A stretch of DNA of 64,000 nt from Desulfurococcaceae archaeon (GCA_028275705.1 JAPWUD010000001.1:124001-188000), one strand, 5' to 3'. Counted from the stretch's first letter, positions 1 through 10,553 are shown. Notes: a model not told the origin generated them from the sequence alone. Numbers and translations: made by a program.

Positions 1-1683
1 AGGGCGATGAATGGGGATCTAGAGAAGGAGATCATATTGTCTAAACCCCTCGACGTCTTAGCTTACGCTTTATCTCTATATGTTTACCTCCACCCAGAGG
101 GGGTTTCAACAAGCGAAGTTTACGAAGCGATCAGAAAACACCCTCTCTTCACAGAGCTAAGCATAGAGGAATTTAGAGAGGTATTAGAGTACCTAGTCTA
201 CACGCGGATCATTAGAGAACTAGGTGGAAGACTATACCCTACGAGGAAGACAAGACTCTACATATACAAGACGTCCATGATACCTTCAACAATAGATGTA
301 CAAGTAGTAGAGGTTGGAAGCGGTAGGAGAGTTGGCTCACTAGATGAAGAATACGTAGTAGTAAACCTCAGCCCTGGAGACATAATAGTACTCGCTGGTA
401 GACCGTGGAGAATTATTAGCTATGATGAAACAGAGAGGAAACTATACGTAGAGCCCGCTGGAATTTCAGAGGAGGTTGTAATACCACACTGGGAGGGTGA
501 GAACATCCCCGTTGAATACGAGACTGCTCAAAGCGTTGGCTTGCTAGTTAAGTACTACAAGGAGAAAGGCGCACTCCCCGAGTTTATCAATAAAGTCTTA
601 GCTGGGAAAGCCCATGATCAGGGGCTTGAAGCCCTCCGTTCTCTAGGTGATACTGACAGCATATTTGTCGACTACATTGGGGAATTCAACTTGATCATTA
701 TTAATGTTTACGGGGGATCTAAAGTAAACTCCTTGATAAGAGACCTAGTTAAGTATGTTTTAAAGACCCAATACCCTTACATCAAGGTTACAGCTAACTC
801 AACGCCATACACTATATTAATCCAATTACATGGCCCACTAGTTGGGGTTGGTAAAACACCTGTTGAAGTAGTACATGAAGTAGTAAAAGAGCTCTGGAGG
901 TACTCCACCCGGGAAACCATAGAGAGAGTTGCGAGAGAGAGTAGTCAATTCCTGTGGAGGATCTACCAGGTAGCTCAGCGCTTTGGGGCAATAACACCTG
1001 AAACTACACATGTAAATAAACGACTCTTAGAAGCATTCTCCGATACAGTTATTGGTAAGGAAGCATTGAAGGAAGTACTTGTAAGAGACTACGATATATC
1101 CTCCTACATGGATCTAGCTGAGAGGATTAAGCAGGGTAGAATAGGGGTTTATTTAAGGAGATATGAGAAGCTCCAAGAACACCACATACTATTACTCAGC
1201 TACATTGAGCTACCTGTTTTAAGAGAACTACCACCACTAGACACATCTACATTCATGGAGAAACTCCTCAAGAGACGCGTCACAATACTCTGCTTGAGGT
1301 GTGGTTACTATAGAGAGGGCAGAGTCGAGGAATTCATGAAAATGAGCAAGTTTACTTGTCCTAAATGCAACTACGCCACTCTCACACTTGTAAAGGGTGA
1401 TGTCCACGCAGAACTAGAGGTCGTTGGAAAACTCAGAAGAGGAGAGAAGCTGACTCCCGAGGAGAGGAAAATACATGAGGATTTAGTTCAGAGAGCGGTC
1501 CTACTCTACAACTATGGAGATAAAGCACTACTAGCTCTTTCAACACCGGGCGTGGGATCTCGAGACGCTGCAAGGATCATAAATAGCTACATTAACGGTG
1601 CAGACTTACTTCAACTACTCTACGAGTACGAGAAGAGGTTTATCAAGATAAAGAAGTACCTTAAGGAGAGGGAGGGTAAGTGA
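1..1683 (+). CDS. Lhr-family (DEAD/H) helicase, C-terminal part; reading frame open to the window edge
   Basis: Residues resemble the Lhr winged-helix/C-terminal region (SPGDIIVLAGRPWRI); C-terminal CxxC...CxxC zinc ribbon; no helicase motor motifs in the window, so the 5' part lies outside. Confidence 0.65.
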   Translation, partial: RAMNGDLEKEIILSKPLDVLAYALSLYVYLHPEGVSTSEVYEAIRKHPLFTELSIEEFREVLEYLVYTRIIRELGGRLYPTRKTRLYIYKTSMIPSTIDVQVVEVGSGRRVGSLDEEYVVVNLSPGDIIVLAGRPWRIISYDETERKLYVEPAGISEEVVIPHWEGENIPVEYETAQSVGLLVKYYKEKGALPEFINKVLAGKAHDQGLEALRSLGDTDSIFVDYIGEFNLIIINVYGGSKVNSLIRDLVKYVLKTQYPYIKVTANSTPYTILIQLHGPLVGVGKTPVEVVHEVVKELWRYSTRETIERVARESSQFLWRIYQVAQRFGAITPETTHVNKRLLEAFSDTVIGKEALKEVLVRDYDISSYMDLAERIKQGRIGVYLRRYEKLQEHHILLLSYIELPVLRELPPLDTSTFMEKLLKRRVTILCLRCGYYREGRVEEFMKMSKFTCPKCNYATLTLVKGDVHAELEVVGKLRRGEKLTPEERKIHEDLVQRAVLLYNYGDKALLALSTPGVGSRDAARIINSYINGADLLQLLYEYEKRFIKIKKYLKEREGK

Positions 1684-1694
1684 GTATACAGTGC

Positions 1695-3644
1695 TTAACC
1701 CATTGGCCGCGCTCTAGTCTTCCTCTTAAATGACTTATAGTCGCTTGTTACCAGTGAAACCACTATTTTCTCAACGAGCTGGTCGCTTATTGGACATACT
1801 TCTACATACACTACTCTCTCTTTATCACTAAGCTCAACTAATGGCTGAGGGCCACTATGTGTTAACACAACTGATCCTCTACGCGTCCACAGAACGCATG
1901 CCCCACAGTAAACACAGGCTCTCAGCCTATACGCTATCTTCAGTAGATCTACTAGTTCCTCGAGAACTTGTTTATCACCCGCAGGCTTTACACGAATACT
2001 ATTACCTAGAAAGCTATGCACCCCTTTCCTCGACACGACTAGTGGGTCTTCACTATTGATCTTAAAGCCCAGTGCAGTGGCGTTTTTAATATATAGTTCT
2101 CTCTTGTCGCTGGGGATCACTTGTTCGTTGAACTCCACGACGATTTCCTCACCGTATTTATTAATCGATATTGGTGTTAACTTAACAGTGCTACTCTGTA
2201 ATCTTAGAGAATACTCTTTCCTCCAGTCAACAGTGTAGTTTTCGAGGTGGTGGGTAATTCTATTCTTCGCTGTTGCCGGTGTGAGCCATCTCCATAAACC
2301 ATACTTTACCCATTCACGTGGCTGGCCTAGCCTTACACGCCACTTCTCTAGTACACTATCCCACTTCTCCCATAGCTCGGGGTATATTCTCTTAACCTCA
2401 CTATACTCAGCTAGTGCACATGAGGGACATAGATAGCATCCTAGTCTATCAAACCCCTCTTCATATAGCTTATTGTATGGCAGCTTGTACCTATAAATGT
2501 AAAGCCATGTAGTGAGCTGGCTCCAGTACTGTATTGGCGTTGTACTAACCATGTGGGGTATCCACTTATTCCTCCACACAAGTGGGCTTTTAGCCCGATC
2601 AAGCGATTCATAAGCCCTTTGACCAACAATATTCAATGCTCCACCCGGCCACTTAGTCTTCGTTAACCTAGCAATTGGAACTAACTTAGCGACTTTGCAG
2701 CACCAACGATAGTCTTTTCCAGGAGGCCCAAAGACCTCGACAGCTCTCCAGAAGATATCTCCAGCTGTAGCTATGTGTAGTGTAGTACCGTAGTAACTGG
2801 CAACTTCCTCTACGTTTCTAAGTGTTTCAGGCATCTCCAAGCCGGTATCATTGAATACTATCTCTAGATCCCCGAGAGCCCTGTGTGTTAGATCTAAGGC
2901 TACTAAGCTATCTTTACCCCCTGAGTACGAGACAACCGCACTTAATCCACTATACCTTTTCCTAAGTCTATTCAAGTATTTTATGGATTTCTCCTCGAGC
3001 TGCGTCAACCCCTCTATATTGTACTTTAATACATCCTCAATTGAGGGATTATTATTACTTGTTTCAACAGGGAGAAACCTCTCGTGGAATACCTTTGAAA
3101 CAACCAATCTACTACCTTCAACCGACGCCACCCCTCTTATATTGTTCTTTTCATCAACAACAACTACCTGCCTACTACTAGTGCTAATACTCGACTCTAC
3201 CTCCTTACCCGTGTATATCGGCGGCTGTGTTCTCACATAGTCTACCAGTCCCTCGTTGAGTGCTATGTAAGCACCTTGAAATGTAAGTCTAAACCTCCAC
3301 TTCTCTATGAATGGATCGTAGTATAATTGCCCAACCACATTCCCTGAGCTCACAACTTCATACATTATATCCCAGTGTGGAACTTTGTTGAGTAGTGTAA
3401 ATTTACCCTCAAAAAACCTCTGGTATAACTTAACGCTTCCAAACTCGTATATTATAGCGTTCTTTAGCTTCTCATAGTCCCCTCTAAAAGCAGGCCTTAC
3501 ATCACCCGGCTCACTCAACTTTAAATGGTAGAGTAAATCTATCTCCTCCTGCCTAGGCTTAATTATAGGCGTATTCCTCCATGGATCCCAATACAACTTA
3601 ACTTTCCAAGGCCAAGAGTGCTTCAATAAACCACCTTTACACAA
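1695..3644 (-). CDS. PP-loop phosphoadenosine phosphosulfate reductase-family protein with Cys-rich C-terminus
   Basis: SYSGGKDSLVALDL PP-loop motif; CYLCPSC and CVYCGAC cysteine clusters. Confidence 0.8.
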   Translation of the reverse strand: MCKGGLLKHSWPWKVKLYWDPWRNTPIIKPRQEEIDLLYHLKLSEPGDVRPAFRGDYEKLKNAIIYEFGSVKLYQRFFEGKFTLLNKVPHWDIMYEVVSSGNVVGQLYYDPFIEKWRFRLTFQGAYIALNEGLVDYVRTQPPIYTGKEVESSISTSSRQVVVVDEKNNIRGVASVEGSRLVVSKVFHERFLPVETSNNNPSIEDVLKYNIEGLTQLEEKSIKYLNRLRKRYSGLSAVVSYSGGKDSLVALDLTHRALGDLEIVFNDTGLEMPETLRNVEEVASYYGTTLHIATAGDIFWRAVEVFGPPGKDYRWCCKVAKLVPIARLTKTKWPGGALNIVGQRAYESLDRAKSPLVWRNKWIPHMVSTTPIQYWSQLTTWLYIYRYKLPYNKLYEEGFDRLGCYLCPSCALAEYSEVKRIYPELWEKWDSVLEKWRVRLGQPREWVKYGLWRWLTPATAKNRITHHLENYTVDWRKEYSLRLQSSTVKLTPISINKYGEEIVVEFNEQVIPSDKRELYIKNATALGFKINSEDPLVVSRKGVHSFLGNSIRVKPAGDKQVLEELVDLLKIAYRLRACVYCGACVLWTRRGSVVLTHSGPQPLVELSDKERVVYVEVCPISDQLVEKIVVSLVTSDYKSFKRKTRARPMG

Positions 3645-3698
3645 TACTTTCGGACATCCCCCCTCTTAAAGCATTTATTTACTTTATTGGTGTAAATA

Positions 3699-3965
3699 AT
3701 GGACTTAGTTGAGTTTGTCAAGGGACTCATAGGAATAGTAGTTATTATAGCTTGGTTTATATTTCTCTTAGCATGGGTTATAGGCTGGCTCATTAAGGGG
3801 CTACCAATACCATTCCTACGCGTTAAGAAGCTAGGGGGTAGGTTTGTTGAAGACGCTATATGGGCAGCCTTCTGGCTCGCCATGGGGACAACAGTATTCG
3901 CCATAATAGCGTATATTGTGTCTTCAATCCAGTTACCAATGCCTCAACCCCCCACTATGCCATAA
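3699..3965 (+). CDS. cedA1: Small two-TM protein, CedA1-like (VirB2-like pilin of crenarchaeal DNA import system)
   Basis: 88 aa, two hydrophobic helices joined by a basic loop (GLPIPFLRVKKLG); directly upstream of a large TM protein and a HerA/VirB4-like ATPase. Confidence 0.65.
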   Translation: MDLVEFVKGLIGIVVIIAWFIFLLAWVIGWLIKGLPIPFLRVKKLGGRFVEDAIWAAFWLAMGTTVFAIIAYIVSSIQLPMPQPPTMP

Positions 3966-3982
3966 TGCTACTTGGTGTTTAA

Positions 3983-5335
3983 ATGGATCTCTTAGAGCTT
4001 GCATTCTACTTATCTGTGTTATCCTATGTAACTGGCTTATTATTGAAAGCACTACCATTGCCTTTTCTTCTAGTTAAGAAAATTGGCAGGAGCCTGGTGA
4101 GTGATGGATTATTCTCCGCTATACTAGTCTTCTCATATAGAGTGCTCCTTGAATTAATAGACTATATAGGTGGGCTTTTAGGGTCGAACTGGGCAATTTA
4201 CACAGCTTGGATACTTGATAAAATACAAGCTCTACTAATACTCTTAGTGTTGTTAAAAACCATTGGATTCGCATTGTCGAAAGCGGGATTCAGCTTCTTA
4301 GCTGGGGGTTTTCTAAGTCAATTAACAAGTCTTGTCTCAACATCTCTAACTACATTAATAATCTCGACATACATATCAACAATGCTCTATGCTGGTGCAC
4401 CAGTATTGATAGCACTTGGATTAGTACTTCACGCAGTGCCATTTAGACTAACTCGTAGCGTTGGAGCAACACTCATAGCAATTGTAATTGTGTTCTCCAT
4501 AGGCATACCACTCATGCCGGCGTTCATAAATACCTTCAGCTCCCTCGTGGGTTATGCCGTGATCACGCGTGGTGATGTCTGCACGGGGGAGATAAAGATA
4601 ATTGACGATGTTGGAAGAGGGTTGGGTTATGCTATTGTAGAGGGGTATGTGAATGGTGAGCTCCAGTATAGATATGTAGTTAGTGGAAATGGAACACTCT
4701 ACGTTGATAGCCTCTATGGCCTACCATGCGTAGACCACGAAGTAGTAGTAAATATAGCAGACTTGTACTACACTGCCAGTGTCACGCTGGGGGAGAGTAG
4801 AAACTGGGATTTAACTCTTGTAGCTACAAATACACTCTCCATAGCGCCAAATCGATTTGTATTATTTACTAGTAGCTACAATCTTGTTAGTTACTCGAGT
4901 GATAATAAATGGCTAAACATAACGATGAGTTCTCAAGGTATAAACTTCACACTATACACAGAGCGTGGAGATAGTGTTGAAGTTTATGTAGATGGCTTAA
5001 TGGTAGAGCCCACTACCACTAACCAGGTTGAATGGTATGGCGTAAACCTCACTACTAGAACATATACTCTAAATGAAGGAGAGCACATGGTGAATATTAG
5101 AGTGGACTGGCGTGGATCGAGCTCTCCACAGCCCGATCCCTACCCATACTCCATGAACGTCCTCGGAGTGGACCTCATGAAGCCTGAGACTTTGATATTT
5201 ATTGTTACTTACTTATTCTTTGAGTTAACAATAATGCCAATAGCGTACATTGCTATCTTGTTTACTATATCCCTAAGCCTCGCGAGACTCCTAGGAGGGG
5301 TTTCAATGTCTATAGCGAGATTAGTTATGGTGTAG
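3983..5335 (+). CDS. cedA: Polytopic membrane protein, CedA-like
   Basis: 450 aa, multiple TM helices plus a beta-rich extracytoplasmic stretch; N-terminus repeats the CedA1-like loop (ALPLPFLLVKKIG). Confidence 0.6.
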   Translation: MDLLELAFYLSVLSYVTGLLLKALPLPFLLVKKIGRSLVSDGLFSAILVFSYRVLLELIDYIGGLLGSNWAIYTAWILDKIQALLILLVLLKTIGFALSKAGFSFLAGGFLSQLTSLVSTSLTTLIISTYISTMLYAGAPVLIALGLVLHAVPFRLTRSVGATLIAIVIVFSIGIPLMPAFINTFSSLVGYAVITRGDVCTGEIKIIDDVGRGLGYAIVEGYVNGELQYRYVVSGNGTLYVDSLYGLPCVDHEVVVNIADLYYTASVTLGESRNWDLTLVATNTLSIAPNRFVLFTSSYNLVSYSSDNKWLNITMSSQGINFTLYTERGDSVEVYVDGLMVEPTTTNQVEWYGVNLTTRTYTLNEGEHMVNIRVDWRGSSSPQPDPYPYSMNVLGVDLMKPETLIFIVTYLFFELTIMPIAYIAILFTISLSLARLLGGVSMSIARLVMV

Positions 5336-5340
5336 AGTTA

Positions 5341-5502
5341 TTGAAGTCCCCGACAAAGATCGTTGTTTTAATGCTATTGATCCACGCTATATTTACATTC
5401 ATACAAAGCAAAAGCGCGATCTCACTTCTCATCTCCACAGCTCTCGCATTAATACTAGTAATCATGGATAGGGTGAGTAGGAGTCGTGAAGTTAATCCAT
5501 AA
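5341..5502 (+). CDS. 53-aa two-TM protein, CedA2-like (not in ORF track)
   Basis: TTG start, MKSPTKIVVLMLLIHAIFTFIQSKSAISLLISTALALILVIMDRVSRSREVNP*, overlaps the start of the downstream ATPase by 17 nt. Confidence 0.5.
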   Translation: MKSPTKIVVLMLLIHAIFTFIQSKSAISLLISTALALILVIMDRVSRSREVNP

Positions 5503-7165
5503 ATTCCTGTATTACTTAAAGTCGTTCACCTATGAGGGGTTAATTAACTCCATTAAAAACATAGAAGTAGAGCCCCCAGACCTCGTTGTTTACATAGGGG
5601 ATAAGAGAGTTGTACTTAGTAGGTTTCTAGTGTGTAGGGAAGTAGAATATAATATATCAGAGGTAGGGGAGGGTGAAGCTAAAACTATTCTCGAATCCTA
5701 TAAAGCTCTCATAAAGTCTCTTCCCGAGGGGATCCACATTTACTTAGTCAAGGAGAACATTGACTTCTCCAGCTTACTGCGTAAAATAGGAAACGAGATC
5801 CTAAACATACAGTCGGATTTAGAGGGTGTAGTGGAGGAGTCTAAGCGCATTAAACTAAATTTAAAGCTTGAAAAACTCAAAAAACTCTACGACCTCCTCG
5901 TCGGTGGGAAACCATTTATTAGGGTTGCTCTAGTAGTAGTGTATAGAGTTGAGTCAACGAGTAAAGAGATCGCTAAAAGCCTTGCAGACTACTATGAGGT
6001 TATATTAACAAGTACTTTTAGAAATACCTATGGATTAGTTCTTGATAGAGCCTCATATGACGACATCGTTCAATTACTCCTAGGCTCTATGGGGATCATT
6101 GAAAAGCCTAGAGTAAAGCAACTACAAGTAGAGCTCGACAGAGTCTCCCAACTACAGCCATTAGTAATGGATAAACTTCCAAGACTAGACAAAGCAGTTA
6201 TTATAGGAATGGAGTTAGAAACTAAACACCCCGTGGAGATTAGTTTAGACGAGTTATATAAGCACTTCGCAATTATAGGTCCAACGGGTAAGGGTAAAAC
6301 AACGCTTATGGCTTCCATTATTGAACAAGTTGTCTCTAGTGATCTACAGAGAGTAGTTGCCTTCGACTTCAAGGGAGATCTATCCAAGTACCTACCATGT
6401 GGATTGGTGAGAGTAATTACACCAGTGGATGCTCCAATAAGCATACTTGAGAAACCCAGAGATATTGATCGAGCTGACTGGAAGCTAATCGTGGTGGAGG
6501 CGTTATCCCATGCGGGTGGATTGCCAAGTGAGTCTGTTCTAAGAGCTCTCAATATATTGGAGAATACCGGGTTAAAGAGTGTTGAGAGCCCCTATGTCGC
6601 ATCAATTCTAGCACCTTTCAGGGATTTACTGAGTAGTGAGTCTAGAATGGATGTATTATTGGAGGCTTTGAGGAGAGAGAGTATTTTAATCAATGTTGAA
6701 GGCTATGGTGTTGCATATCAGAATGCATATATAGCCATATGTGCTGGGATTATACGCTACCTCCTATTGAGGAGTATAGAGGAGGCAAATCCATTAATCT
6801 TCATAGATGACGCGTGGAGAATACTTGAATTAAGAACTATTAGAGAACTAGTACGTGAGGGGAGGAGTAGGAGAATAGGGGTAGTTGTTTCAACGCAGAG
6901 CCCCAGCGATTTTCCACAGGATCTTGTTGAAAACATACATGCAGCTGTTCTCTTTGGATCTAGAAACCGCGAGTACATATCTAGGTCCATTAATACCTTC
7001 AATATACCTGAGCAATTGGCTTTAAATATGCCTAAACTAGGTGTTGGAGAGGGTTTATTCGTGAACACCGCTACTAGGACAATGAAATTAATTAAGACTT
7101 TTAATCCTAGTTTCCTAGAGGAGAAAACCCGTGAACCCACGGGTGTAGAGTTAAATAAGCATTGA
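5486..7165 (+). CDS. cedB: HerA/VirB4-like ATPase, CedB-like
   Basis: Walker A GPTGKGKTT, Walker B LIFIDDA, STQSPSD motif; GTG start. Confidence 0.65.
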   Translation: MKLIHKFLYYLKSFTYEGLINSIKNIEVEPPDLVVYIGDKRVVLSRFLVCREVEYNISEVGEGEAKTILESYKALIKSLPEGIHIYLVKENIDFSSLLRKIGNEILNIQSDLEGVVEESKRIKLNLKLEKLKKLYDLLVGGKPFIRVALVVVYRVESTSKEIAKSLADYYEVILTSTFRNTYGLVLDRASYDDIVQLLLGSMGIIEKPRVKQLQVELDRVSQLQPLVMDKLPRLDKAVIIGMELETKHPVEISLDELYKHFAIIGPTGKGKTTLMASIIEQVVSSDLQRVVAFDFKGDLSKYLPCGLVRVITPVDAPISILEKPRDIDRADWKLIVVEALSHAGGLPSESVLRALNILENTGLKSVESPYVASILAPFRDLLSSESRMDVLLEALRRESILINVEGYGVAYQNAYIAICAGIIRYLLLRSIEEANPLIFIDDAWRILELRTIRELVREGRSRRIGVVVSTQSPSDFPQDLVENIHAAVLFGSRNREYISRSINTFNIPEQLALNMPKLGVGEGLFVNTATRTMKLIKTFNPSFLEEKTREPTGVELNKH

Positions 7166-7192
7166 ACTCATTGTAGAATAGAGGTGGTTTTA

Positions 7193-7309
7193 ATGGGTGG
7201 TAGGCAGAGGACAACAATATTCATGATCAAAGAAACTGTCAAGAGGGAGAAAGAGGAGTCTTCTAAGACTAGTGGGAGAGAGTCGAAGAAGGCTGGAAAA
7301 TCAGAGTAG
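7193..7309 (+). CDS. 38-aa basic peptide ORF
   Basis: ATG preceded by GAGGTGG; MGGRQRTTIFMIKETVKREKEESSKTSGRESKKAGKSE*; located between two CDSs. Confidence 0.35.
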   Translation: MGGRQRTTIFMIKETVKREKEESSKTSGRESKKAGKSE

Positions 7310-7319
7310 CGTGTAGTTA

Positions 7320-8156
7320 ATGAATGGTGTTTTTAATACCTTTCTCCGCGTCGTGTTACCAACCAGTATTCTCAGTGTAGAGCACCACTTACTATTAAAG
7401 TCCATTAGAATACACCAGGTTGCTAGGTGGACATCTATATTTGGTGTGAGCGAGGTTTTATTCTATAGAGAGCCCACTACGAGTATGGATGAATTCGGGG
7501 AACACGAGTTACTGATTAAAGATCACTGGAACTACTTCTTCACACCTCCATATCTACGTAGAAAACTAGTCCCAATTAAGCCTTCATTAAAGTATGTTGG
7601 TATGCTCCCGCCAATTAGGCTGGAAGTATTTAATGTTTATAAGAAACCGAGAGAGGGTGAGTTGAGGATAGGCTATGTATATAGAGGGAGAGATGGGTTT
7701 TTAGCGTTAATTGGAGATAAAGCCCCCTACGTCGTCGAGAATAATTGCCCTAGGGAAGGCTTAGTTGTAGTTCGAGTGAAGAACGTGGAGAGACACCTCG
7801 TTGAGTGCGTTGACACCCCTATATACACTGGACCTAGATTAATATTTACGAGTAGTTTTAGGGAAGCCCTTGAAGAGAGTAGAGCTTCCTCAGATGTAGT
7901 TGTAGCGACTGATAGGAATGGTAAAGTAGTAAGTGTAGAGGATGTTGTGGGAATTCGGGGTAAGAGGGTATCTATTTTATTTGGAAGCCCAAAGTATGAT
8001 TTATTCGAGATAGCAATGCGTGATGGACTAGAACTGAGAGACCACGTGGACTACGTCTGGAATACTATTCCAGGCCAGAGAGTTGTCTCTATTAGGACAG
8101 AGGAGGCGCTCATCATAACACTTGGAGTAATAAATGTTTTTTTAAGGGTTATGTGA
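7320..8156 (+). CDS. Putative SPOUT RNA methyltransferase (archaeal DUF171-type, upstream of rpl3)
   Basis: Sequence character and conserved position immediately upstream of rpl3. Confidence 0.65.
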   Translation: MNGVFNTFLRVVLPTSILSVEHHLLLKSIRIHQVARWTSIFGVSEVLFYREPTTSMDEFGEHELLIKDHWNYFFTPPYLRRKLVPIKPSLKYVGMLPPIRLEVFNVYKKPREGELRIGYVYRGRDGFLALIGDKAPYVVENNCPREGLVVVRVKNVERHLVECVDTPIYTGPRLIFTSSFREALEESRASSDVVVATDRNGKVVSVEDVVGIRGKRVSILFGSPKYDLFEIAMRDGLELRDHVDYVWNTIPGQRVVSIRTEEALIITLGVINVFLRVM

Positions 8157-8252
8157 TTCAATTTAGCTAGTTGAAGTATATAAGGTTATTTAACTAGAGT
8201 TAGTTGAGCAATGGGGAGTGCTTATATCTAGTGAGGTATAGAGGGGAGGAGA

Positions 8253-9443
8253 ATGGGTCATAGGAAGAAGGAGGCGCCACGCCATGGAAGCCTAGGAGTG
8301 AGGCCTAGAAAGAGAGCTGAGGATCTTACGCCTAGGATTAAATCCTGGCCAGAGAAGAGCTGGTTTGAGCTAATTGCCGAGAGGTATGGCTCTGAAGCGT
8401 TGAGTAAGGGGGTTATGCCTAAGCCTACTCTCCTAGCTTACCCTGTATACAAGGCTGGTTTAACGCACGCTGTAGTAGTTGAGGATAGACCCAATACACC
8501 GTTTACTGGTAAAGAATTGTTTACTCCAATAACAGTGCTGGATGCGCCACCAATAGTTGTAATTGGCATTAGGTCTTATGCAAGGAGCTATGAGGGGTCA
8601 TTGAAGACAACCGGGGAAGTCTGGGCAAACCCTGTTGAGGCTGTTTTAAAGGCAAGTGAACTCTATGTTGGCAATCCTCTCTGGACTATTAATCCAAAAG
8701 ATGTTGTTAGAAAATACCTTGCTGGTTTACGCAAGGCAAATCACGGCTTGGTTAAGCCTGATCCAAGCGGGGAGTATGGATTTAAATTCGTACCAGAGTT
8801 CAGAGAGGAAGACTATAAGAAAGTACTTAGTGGAGACATTGTAGATGTAAGAGCTATTGTGACAACAATTCCTGTTCTATCTGGGATTGGGAAGAAAAAG
8901 CCGGAGGTGTTGGAGATAAAAATCCATGGTAGGAGTATAGATGAGAGATTAGACTATGCAAAGAAAATACTTGGCTCTTATCTCACACCAATGGACACAT
9001 TCCTCGAGGGGCAATTCGTAGACGTTATTGGAGTGACTAAGGGGCATGGATTCCAAGGTGTTATAAAGAGATTTGGGGTTAAGGAGCTACCAAGGTGGCA
9101 TAAACATAGGAAGGGTAGTAGGAAGGTTGGTGCTAGAAGCCCTGCTTTCACGTATTCAATGAGTGAGGTTCCACAAGCTGGTCAAATGGGATTCCACAGG
9201 AGGACGGAGTATAATAAGAGAATACTCAAAATTGGGCTGAATGGATTCGAGGTTGTTGTTAAAGGAGGTTTTCTAAACTATGGATTGATCTATGGACCAT
9301 ACATCTTAGTGAAGGGGAGTGTGGTGGGTCCGGCTAAGAGGCTTCTAGTGCTTAGACACCCTGTGAGGCCTAGTTTAAAGTGGCTTCCACTAACTCCACC
9401 TAAATTCACTTATCTAAGCCTTGAGAGTAAGCAAGGTGCGTAA
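8253..9443 (+). CDS. rpl3: Ribosomal protein L3 (uL3)
   Basis: [22 protein letters not shown]... typical archaeal L3. Confidence 0.97.
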   Translation: MGHRKKEAPRHGSLGVRPRKRAEDLTPRIKSWPEKSWFELIAERYGSEALSKGVMPKPTLLAYPVYKAGLTHAVVVEDRPNTPFTGKELFTPITVLDAPPIVVIGIRSYARSYEGSLKTTGEVWANPVEAVLKASELYVGNPLWTINPKDVVRKYLAGLRKANHGLVKPDPSGEYGFKFVPEFREEDYKKVLSGDIVDVRAIVTTIPVLSGIGKKKPEVLEIKIHGRSIDERLDYAKKILGSYLTPMDTFLEGQFVDVIGVTKGHGFQGVIKRFGVKELPRWHKHRKGSRKVGARSPAFTYSMSEVPQAGQMGFHRRTEYNKRILKIGLNGFEVVVKGGFLNYGLIYGPYILVKGSVVGPAKRLLVLRHPVRPSLKWLPLTPPKFTYLSLESKQGA

Positions 9444-9446
9444 TCC

Positions 9447-10274
9447 ATGAGTAGAGTATTAGTGAGTGTAAGAGATCCACATGTAGAGGAGTTAAAGCTA
9501 ACTTCGCCAATCTACGATGCCCTTGGCAATAAAGTAGGTGAGTTGGAGTTGCCGGATTTATTCTACTACCCGATAAGAAAAGACATTATTAATAGAGCAT
9601 TTCTCTCAGCTTTCACAGCGATGTTGCAGCCGAAGGGTAGAGACTTGCTTGCAGGTAAGAGGACGACTGCGAAATACTGGGGTGTAGGCTATGGCTTGGC
9701 TAGAGTACCACGTTTACCAAATGGTACTGCTAGATTTGTCGTCTCTACTAGGAAGGGGCATATAGCCTTCCCCCCGAGGCCTGATCGGAGGATACATGAA
9801 GAAGTGAATAAGTATGAGCGCGTAATAGCAATAGTCTCAGCGCTCGCGGCTACATCTAGAGTGGAGCTTGTAAGGGAAAGAGGGCATGTTTTTAATAGCG
9901 ATAAATTACCCATAGTAATCGCTGATGAAGCAGAGTACTCGTATAGTAAATCCAGAGAGGTCAGGGGGTTCCTGGAGAAGATTGGGGTTTGGAGCGATAT
10001 TGAGAGGAGCTATGATAAAACCAGGATTAGGTCTGGGAAGGGTAAAATGAGGGGTAGGAGGTATATTGAGCCCCGAAGTGTACTATTTGTTTTATCTAAC
10101 TACAATACACCACTCGCCAAAGCCGTTAGAAACTTCCCAGGAGTTGACATAGCTACACCCACTAATCTAAGTATACTACACCTCGCACCTGGCGGTGTTC
10201 CAGGTAGATTAATGGTTATTTCTAAGTCCGCTCTAAACGATGTTGTCGAGAAGTATAAGGTGGTTTATATATGA
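9447..10274 (+). CDS. rpl4: Ribosomal protein L4 (uL4)
   Basis: Sequence and position after L3. Confidence 0.96.
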   Translation: MSRVLVSVRDPHVEELKLTSPIYDALGNKVGELELPDLFYYPIRKDIINRAFLSAFTAMLQPKGRDLLAGKRTTAKYWGVGYGLARVPRLPNGTARFVVSTRKGHIAFPPRPDRRIHEEVNKYERVIAIVSALAATSRVELVRERGHVFNSDKLPIVIADEAEYSYSKSREVRGFLEKIGVWSDIERSYDKTRIRSGKGKMRGRRYIEPRSVLFVLSNYNTPLAKAVRNFPGVDIATPTNLSILHLAPGGVPGRLMVISKSALNDVVEKYKVVYI

Positions 10275-10543
10275 GTGAGGCCGGTAAATCAGCAAAGATC
10301 ATTATTAGGCCCGTGCAGAGCGAGAAGGCTCTATCAATGATTGATAAGCAAAATACTATTACATTCATTGTAGATATTAATGCAACTAAACACGATATTA
10401 AGAGAGCGGTTGAAGACTTATTCAACGTAAAGGTTGAGGAGGTTAGAACTCTCATTACTCCTAGAGGAGAGAAGAAGGCCTATGTAAAGCTCGCTCCCGA
10501 GTACAAGGCATCAGAGGTTGCTACAAAGCTTGGATTAATGTAG
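10271..10543 (+). CDS. rpl23: Ribosomal protein L23 (uL23)
   Basis: [14 protein letters not shown]...; operon position. Confidence 0.96.
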   Translation: MSEAGKSAKIIIRPVQSEKALSMIDKQNTITFIVDINATKHDIKRAVEDLFNVKVEEVRTLITPRGEKKAYVKLAPEYKASEVATKLGLM

Positions 10544-10553
10544 GGTGGTTTAC

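Noticed and set aside
812-997. Antisense ORF inside the Lhr-like gene, and many similar antisense ORFs elsewhere in the track (e.g. 6070-6552, 13842-14150, 43577-44197, 51957-52463)
   Set aside because: They lie fully opposite strongly supported genes, have low-complexity or non-protein-like composition and no start-site context.
8161-8200. CTAGTT...AACTAG inverted repeat flanking the TATA-like box upstream of rpl3
   Set aside because: Only 6-bp arms; chance occurrence in AT-rich promoter DNA cannot be excluded.
8656-8844. Alternative + frame ORF inside rpl3
   Set aside because: Out-of-frame shadow of a well-supported ribosomal protein gene.
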